From Anniella stebbinsi (taxonomy: Eukaryota > Chordata > Lepidosauria > Squamata > Anniellidae): a stretch of 64,000 nt of DNA. The notes below the pieces were generated by a model that saw only the letters and a program-made list of their open reading frames with translations, had not been told where the DNA came from and made no database searches. The translations under genes and the position numbers were made by a program. Positions 57,765 to 64,000 of this stretch are shown here, in pieces. Position 1 is the first letter of the stretch. Each line of letters opens with the position of its first letter. Location: positions 296,143,973 through 296,207,972 of the forward strand of contig JARDYH010000002.1 in assembly GCA_029215795.1 (NCBI GenBank), written 5' to 3'.

Positions 57765-58105
57765 CTTTAGAGACAGCTGCCTTCAGAGGTGCATTTAGTG
57801 GCGACCTGACAGATGACTTTTTTGGTGGCCACTTGCAGGCTGTACAACTCCTTCCAAAGGGAGGTTAGGTTTGCACCCTCTCTGTTGTCCCTCTGTGGGC
57901 AGGCAAAAACTGCTTTATTTAAGAAGTTCTTTAGCTTGTAGTGGGGGTCTGTTGGCTTGGGTTCTGTTTTTAATAAATTTTTAATATATTATTATGTTCT
58001 ATTGCATTTTAATATGTTGTTTTAATCAATTACATGTTTTTTCTGTAAAGCGACCCTGAGTGCTATTGTTTGCTGGAAAGGTGGGGATTAAATAAATAAA
58101 TAAAT
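57765..58105 (+). mobile_element. L2-like LINE 3' end
   Basis: The + strand shows the decayed C-terminus of an L2 ORF ('gacttttttggtggccacttgcaggctgtacaactcc' in the place of the usual ...RVVAPRLWNSL), then a T-rich 3' region, 'gtaaagcgaccctgagtgctattg' and a terminal (AAAT)n ending near 58105. Confidence 0.7.
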
Positions 58106-59760
58106 AAAGTGTCAGGGGCTATGTGCAGGCGATGCGTGGAGTCAGGGCCACCCGCCACCCCACAAGGTCATCACCATCCCACACTCAAATCCCTCCCACC
58201 AGGGATGATGCTAGGCACTTAAAAGATTCAGGGTTCAGGCCCATAGGACACCGATCTGCATAAAATATACATGTCCTGATTTATATCTGTCTGTGTATCT
58301 ATGAAATAATTACTAGAATGTACTTTCAATTTCACAGACAGCAAAGATCATCCTAAATCAGTAGTCCCTTTTCACTTACGATTAATTTGCAATGGCTATG
58401 TGAAAAAATGAACAAAAAAGGGTGGTTGGTAAGTTTTTTCACGAGCACTTTGAAATGCCCCCCACTGCAGTTAAGGTTGGGGGGGTAGCTTCCATTGGCA
58501 CCAATGGAAGGGTTCCCCCCTAAAATTAATTGCCATGTGGGAAGCTGGGGTGCTGCTGCAGCCGTCTGATGAGGGGAGGATTAATTGTTTCCTCCCCAGT
58601 GTGATCATCCTTGAAAATTGCCTTTGCATAGCAATTACGCCAAGGAAGTGAAACCTCAATTGGCACCAATGGATACTGGGGATTTGGGTATAAGATCCAG
58701 GGCCCTGGTAAATAGATCCCCTACTTTTCCAAATGGACTGGTGAGTGGGGATGAGAAATATTTGGAGCCACCATTTTAAGGCACTCAAGATGGCAGCTCC
58801 CAATGTATCATGCTTTCCCTGCTACATTTCTGTGCTGCATGGGGGAAAAAGAGGTTTCTCTTACTTCCTGTCCAGCAGAGAAACACAGTGAATGGTCAGG
58901 GCTGAGGAGTGGAGGGTGCTGGAACGATCCAGCCTGCAACCTAGTGGTTCCCTATCCATGACTTAAAGTAAGAACTCTCACAATGAGGTGCGAAGTCTGA
59001 ACCCATTCAATTTTCATGGGCAGAACAGTTTTACCAGTGGAAGATCCATGGCATATCTCCTGCCAATTCCTGAATCTTCTTGGCTCACACCAACCAGGAT
59101 GGGAAGGGTGCCCATTCTATCATCTTCCCATTGGCTCAAATTTGAGGGAATTAATTTCACTAGTTCTTGGGTTGGCATAGTTTCCAGCTCAGTTCTAGAG
59201 ATGTTCCGAGGAAACCTAAGATTGTGTGGATCTTTGACTCCCCCTGATACTTGTGACATACCTATAAAGCGCCTGTTTTTGCCAGGGCAGTCACAGTAGC
59301 TTTGCTTCTAGGACAGCAGGCCTTTCTCTTGTCAGGTGGGACTCCCTTTCTACCAGTAGAGAGGGTAGCATCCAACCTTGGAGCGAACATTGGATTGCTC
59401 CCTTATTCTCCGTTTATTTATAGTCTGGATTTTTTTTTCATATTTTGATTTCTCGTCCTTGCTAAAATATGAACCATCTAACTTGCCCTTTTTGTCACTT
59501 TTGTCACTGTTGTTTTTGTAAAGATCTCTCCTTAGAAAGCTTGGGTGTGGGTAATTTTATATGCTTCTAGAAATAAACAAATTATAGCACATACGTTGAA
59601 TAACTTTAGTAACACCACCCTTTATAACTAATTACAAAAGTGACATCAATTTCCTCACCTGATTAAAGAATGTATTATCTTTCAGGGAAGAAGGTTCAAG
59701 GCTGAATAAAGTCTTAAGCCAAAATGTGGATTGTGAAGAAGGAGGAAAGTTACAAAACTT
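58106..59760. other. Unassigned DNA
   Basis: 'attggcaccaatgga' occurs near 58490 and again near 58658, suggesting a diverged repeat. The ORFs at 58988-59299 and 58471-58803 show no domain. Confidence 0.4.
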
Positions 59761-59762
59761 AC

Positions 59763-59848
59763 TCACACACACACATGTGTGTCTGTGTATACACACATGT
59801 GTGTATGTATATACACACAAACTTTCTATATGTGTGTATGTATATAAA
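59763..59848. repeat. Compound (CA)n/(TG)n/(TA)n microsatellite
   Basis: Alternating ACAC, TGTG and TATA blocks, partly self-complementary (ACACATGTGTG type), so the region can fold back on itself. Confidence 0.9.
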
Positions 59849-60054
59849 AGCTAACAAAAGCATTAGAAAAAATGTATGTTGACACTTTCCATTGCGTGTT
59901 GTTTCTTATCAACATGTTTTGAAGTATCTAGCGTACTGATTCAGTGTCCTAACAAGTGCAAGCAATATGGTGTCTCTTTTGTCCCTGGAAAATGGTAAGC
60001 TGTTGAGTAGCAGAAAATGTATGTTCAAAATCCCTAATGTTAAGTACTAAGGTG

Positions 60055-60111
60055 TCTTCTTCTTCTTCTTCTTCTTCTTCTTCTTCTTCTTCTTCTTCTT
60101 CTTCTTCTTCT
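60055..60111. repeat. (TTC)n / (GAA)n triplet repeat
   Basis: About 19 uninterrupted TTC units on the + strand. Long GAA/TTC tracts can form triplex DNA (established knowledge). Confidence 0.95.
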
Positions 60112-61300
60112 TTTTGGCAATGCTGTGCCCTAATTCTGTGCTATAGTGATTTACCATCCTTGAAGAGGATCTGCCATCTAAACAAATCCATAAATTAATC
60201 TATGTTCATATATTTTTATTCTAAACAGCATTGGTTGATTTTAATAGCACATAAACCCAGTTCTGTCTTTGTGTTCTTCTTTCTAAGCTATCAGATAATT
60301 TAAATGCCAACATATTGTAGATTTTTTTCACTTTTAATTGTTTTACCACAGTGCTGTTTAGAGGATATTAAAGCATATAGGTCAAAGGATATGAGTTGCA
60401 AGAGTTCAGTGATGAAAACAGAGGTTTACTCTTCATGACTTTCTGCTGACATTTGAAGGCTAACAAATTTCCTCAGTAGGAAATAAAAGTTCCTTATTGA
60501 TGCATTATGGAAATTGAAACTGAGTGATCTTGAAATGATAAGGAAAAATAGATCCCTTTTTGTTTACAAGCAGAAACAAAAAGGGCAAAAATGTTGCACA
60601 CTTTTCAGAATCTCCATAACAACCTTGGTCTTTACATCTTTTCCTGAACATACTTTTCTTATTCTTGGGAAAGCTCACATGAAAGATAAAAATCAAAAGC
60701 ACAGTGCTTTCAGTTGCATATATAAAGATGAAATGTTAGATTGCTACATGTGGTGCAATTATCTCCCTTACTTTAAAAAAAAATGTAAAAACAAATTTAA
60801 GATCAGAAGAGTTATGGTTAAATTTGTCCATGAGCACGACTTAGTGTTCTGTGCATTTCATGCTAACATTAGTGATATATTAATGATTACTAATAAATAT
60901 GTACCAATCCATTTGAAAAGAAAAATTATAGCCTCGAGGTGGTGACAATCAAAGGAAGATAGTCATGACTAGACATGGGCTGAAAATATTGAGTAAACTT
61001 TGTCCATGATTAAGGCTCATTTAACCCCTTGTTCCCTAAGTGCCAAACAGATTATGAGCATTTATTACTTTGATAAAGCAGCACCATAGAGACCAGCCTG
61101 CGTCTTCCAACCTTCCTCCTGTTTCCTATGGGAAGAGAATGCATAGGCTAGAGACAACAACCTATGTTTGGGTTTCTGTGAATACTAGAGTTTTGGAAGT
61201 ATCTAGAGGCCGACAAAGCCACGCTTGCAACAAAGTTTCCAAGTGGGTAAATAAATCCATCTAAGTATGGAAATTTAGCACTCAAGCAGGTTAAAGCTAA
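60112..61300. other. Unassigned AT-rich DNA
   Basis: A 143-codon ORF at 60514-60945 has no recognisable domain, signal peptide or splice context. I see no PDZ-like or C1-like coding here. Confidence 0.4.
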
Positions 61301-61304
61301 AACC

Positions 61305-61680
61305 CAATGGGGCTGTTCACATAACACACACTCAGTGTTGAGTGTGGGTTGTTTGTTGAACTGTGGGTTAGCATATTGTCTGAATCCAGGACATTTTCTG
61401 CAGGGTGGCTTGTTAACCATGCAGTGTGGCTTGCTACCCACCCTGAACAACCTAATTGCAAACCATGGGTCCTCAAGGTGGCTTGTTCGAGAAAACTAAG
61501 GCACACTTCATGGTTAACAGGTCATCTTGCAGAAAATGTCCTGGGTTCAGACAACACACTAACCCTTGGTGCAACAAACAACGCACAGTTCAACAACAAC
61601 CCACACTCAATCACTGAGTGTGGATTAGTATGTGGTGCAAACCCAGTCAGTGTAGGTTAGCATATTGTGCGAACCCAGTC
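61305..61680. mobile_element. Long foldback element with 'cagacaacacactaaccc' arms
   Basis: The left arm (from 'ggctgttcacataacacacact' through 'gtgttgagtgtgggttgtt', 'gttgaactgtgggtta' to 'ggacattttctgcagg') is inverted on the right (from 'cttgcagaaaatgtcc' through 'gttcaacaacaacccacact' to 'gtggtgcaaacccagtc'). Arms are about 100-130 bp. The terminal words resemble the Harbinger motif. Non-coding. Confidence 0.75.
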
Positions 61681-61774
61681 ATCATCTAACTCATATTTAC
61701 TATGCCATTTATCTTCCATAATAATAGAAACCAGAGCCTTTAACTTTGGAATTAAGAGCATACAGACAAGACAG

Positions 61775-62078
61775 GCCTGGTCACATGTAATGACAGCCCA
61801 GAGTACGGGTTGTCATGGGATCATGGGTTGTTATGTGTGAACCCTTCATTATGGTTTAATTGTGCTTGTTAACATGAACAACCTGGGAAGAGAACCCATA
61901 ATTCGTTGTGGGGTTGGGAACTCTGGGTTGTTTATGGTTAGCAACCCATAGTGAAACCATAGTGTAGGGTGTGCAGTAATGACAATCTGCAAGTAAGCTA
62001 TAACCCGTGATTCAATGGCAACCCATACTTCAATGACAACCCATATTTTGGGTTGTCATTACATGCAAACCATGTCAC
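61775..62078. mobile_element. Foldback element with 'catgtaatgaca' ends
   Basis: CCTGGTCACATGTAATGACA at the left faces TGTCATTACATGCAAACC at the right. Internal words 'gggttgtcat', 'aacaacc' and 'gggttgttta' alternate strands. Same general style as the element at 61305, but with different termini. Confidence 0.65.
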
Positions 62079-62669
62079 ATTATTTCTCGAAAAGGATTGT
62101 GAAGATTCTTCTTAGGTTGTCCAAGAAAGTAAAAATGTTTTGTTTAAATTCTGATCCTGCTCTTCGCATATTTCATCCAATTCTTTTGACCTGCTCAGGT
62201 GTCAGATAATCTATGTTTACCTAGGTGTATGGTCTGTAGTGTTTTTAAAGTTTTTCCTTATCATATTTCATTGAGCAGCAGTTCTGTTTTGAAGGAAAGT
62301 GTACATCTTTAGCTCATGATGAAAAGGGAACTGAGTTTACTGAAGCTTTGTTTGACTTTGTATGTTCCTTTTTAAATATCAATATGTGCACAGGCATCCT
62401 GGCATTAGGATAAAATCACATGAAACCTAGGATAAAAAATGTTGATAGGTAATGTTCATCTTGCTTTTTTGTTTTGGCTAAATAAAATACAGAAATACAG
62501 AACTGATCTTTCAGCCCAGAGCACTGATAATTGAATAAGTAGAAACTTTGTGAAATATATAATTGAACATTATTAATGCTTAATTAATATATGTCTCTCC
62601 TGCTCTGATATATTAGCTATAAACTGTTGTTTTCACATCTGTATGAAAACTATCTCAAGGAGAAGAGAG

Positions 62670-63215
62670 TAGCTGCGTTTGAACAACACGATAGTCAACG
62701 GTGGGGTAATAATCAACTCGACAGGTGTTTATCTAGGGAGTACTCACCCACACTACAGGATAATAATCAACCTTGGTGTGGATTAGGATCAGCGTTGAGT
62801 TGACTATTAGTCCACACTGAATTGACTCACGCCTCCCCCCTCCCTTCCCCCCTTATTCCTCCCGGTAGTATCCCATTAGCCATTGCTGCTGAAACACTAT
62901 TCTGCCAGCTGGACTAGAACGGCAGCCCCCACTTTGACCGCTCTTGCCTTGTGACTCTGTGGCTGATGAAATAACCAACAGTGGCTGAGGAAATAACCAA
63001 AGGAGCCTGCTGCACAACACAATAACCAGTGGTGGTTCCAATAGCCAAATCTGCATAGTGTTGATTCTTTGCATGGGTTATTTCAGCCAAGTAACCAACC
63101 ACTGGTTAAAAAACTCACGCCACACAGTTTGTTATTTAATCTAATTCACAGTAGATTAAATACCCAACTGTTGACTATTTAAATCACTGTTGGTCTGAAC
63201 TCACTGTGTTTAAAA
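62670..63215. repeat. Palindrome-rich region with 'gaacaacacgatagtcaac' start
   Basis: Inverted words include 'gtttgaacaacacgatagtcaacggtgg', 'gcgttgagttgactattag', 'gggtaataatcaactcg', and 'atttaatctaattcacagtagattaaat'. It is probably one or two diverged elements of the same palindromic class as 61305. Between them, 62820-63060 is less repetitive. Confidence 0.5.
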
Positions 63216-64000
63216 TCACCTGATTAGCTCTCTTCCACTATTGGATTTAATCATTAACAGTAAGTACTCTTAATCTGTTTAGAGTTGTGTGTTGATGGAT
63301 TTGTTTAGTTTGCTTCAGGGGCACTTAATGATATTCTAACTATTCACCACTGCTGGCACTACGTCGCTAGGTACTCCATGGCGAGCATCTGGCTTGACAG
63401 ACCAGCAGCTGGAGGACCCAACCTGGCAGAGGTTCCTATAGGGTGAGACAAAGTCTTTTGAGACATTGGGTAAGACTTGGGACGACCTATCTAAGACCCT
63501 ACATGGACTGGCCTCAGTTTGCTGGCAGCTCCTGCCCAGTCAAGTGCTGACTATGGAGTGCCTTAACAGAGAGCGTTTACTAATGGTTTTACTTTTGACT
63601 CAAAAGAGAAAGTGGCTGGGTGTTTGTTAGGGCAGTGCAACAGCTTCCCAAAGGGGGCAGGTAGTGTCTGGGCCCTGCAAAGTGGATTTGGAACACAGGC
63701 CCAATGGGCACAAAGCTTTAAAGCCCCCAGTTTGCATTCCACCCCACCCTCTAAATATCTAAATAGCAGGCATTATTCACAGCCATCCAAAAGCAGATAC
63801 TGTACAAACCCTGTTGCTCCCATTTGCCATCAACTAGTATGATGAACCAATGCAGACAAAAACAGATTTTCACTTGCAGACCTTCTTTTCTGGGTGTATG
63901 CAAGACATCTCACGGAAGCAAAAACAAAGATCCCAAACAAGTCCTGTATCTAGCTCCCATAATTGTGATGAGAGCACCGAAAAAATGATCAGCACTGTCA
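63216..64000. other. Unassigned DNA to window end
   Basis: No gene or repeat recognised; short domain-less ORF at 63612-63842. Confidence 0.4.

Noticed and set aside
60514..60945. 143-codon + strand ORF
   Set aside because: No recognisable domain, AT-driven composition rich in Lys/Phe, no splice or promoter context; most likely chance.
1..64000. CRISPR array, bacterial operon, rRNA genes
   Set aside because: No regularly spaced identical repeats with unique spacers, no prokaryotic gene density, no rRNA-like sequence; introns and LINEs indicate a vertebrate genome.

Overview
The window looks like vertebrate nuclear DNA. It has GT-AG introns, one CpG-rich promoter and first exon, many microsatellites, and a very diverse load of transposable elements: CR1-, L2- and L1-type LINEs, a DIRS-type tyrosine-recombinase retroelement, tRNA-derived SINEs, hAT-type and other foldback MITEs, and a large Harbinger transposon. 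That mixture fits a non-avian reptile, most likely a squamate (lizard or snake). The taxonomic call is inference from repeat types; no species marker was recognised.

The only host gene I can support is a PDZD8-family gene on the + strand. Its first coding exon (9904-10763) encodes an N-terminal membrane segment and an SMP-type lipid-transfer domain. Exon 2 (28293-28415) and exon 3 (35336-35438) follow after introns of about 17.5 kb and 6.9 kb, with matching reading phases and canonical splice sites. The PDZ, C1 and coiled-coil exons expected of this family were not found and probably lie beyond 64000. The protein differs enough from remembered mammalian PDZD8 that a second, PDZD8-like paralogue is plausible. 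A CpG-rich leader (about 9440-9903) carries a CRE-like site and two upstream ORFs.

Layout. 1-9400: upstream repeat-rich DNA with three copies of one hAT-type foldback MITE (two with perfect 8-bp target-site duplications), a decayed L1-clade LINE (2295-5062, -), another MITE and a CR1 3' end. 9440-35438: the PDZD8-like exons with introns full of CR1 pieces, SINEs and foldback elements, plus a decayed DIRS-type element (about 29900-32350) in intron 2. 35439-48430: presumed intron 3 or downstream DNA with MITEs, SINEs, degenerate retroelement-like sequence and a recent 583-bp tandem duplication (42476-43641). 48540-58105: an L2 fragment, then a CR1 LINE split by a 6.5-kb Harbinger element (49767-56257), then an L2 3' end. 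58106-64000: mostly unassigned DNA with several long inverted-repeat elements and a GAA/TTC microsatellite.

The most interesting object is the Harbinger element. It has 31-bp terminal inverted repeats matching at 29 positions, iterated terminal motifs, a transposase with the DDE triad still visible, and a companion Myb/SANT-like gene with an in-frame 36-bp minisatellite. Each of the two coding units carries one amber codon and one frame change. Several dispersed palindromic elements elsewhere in the window carry variants of the same terminal motif, so they may be related non-autonomous elements.
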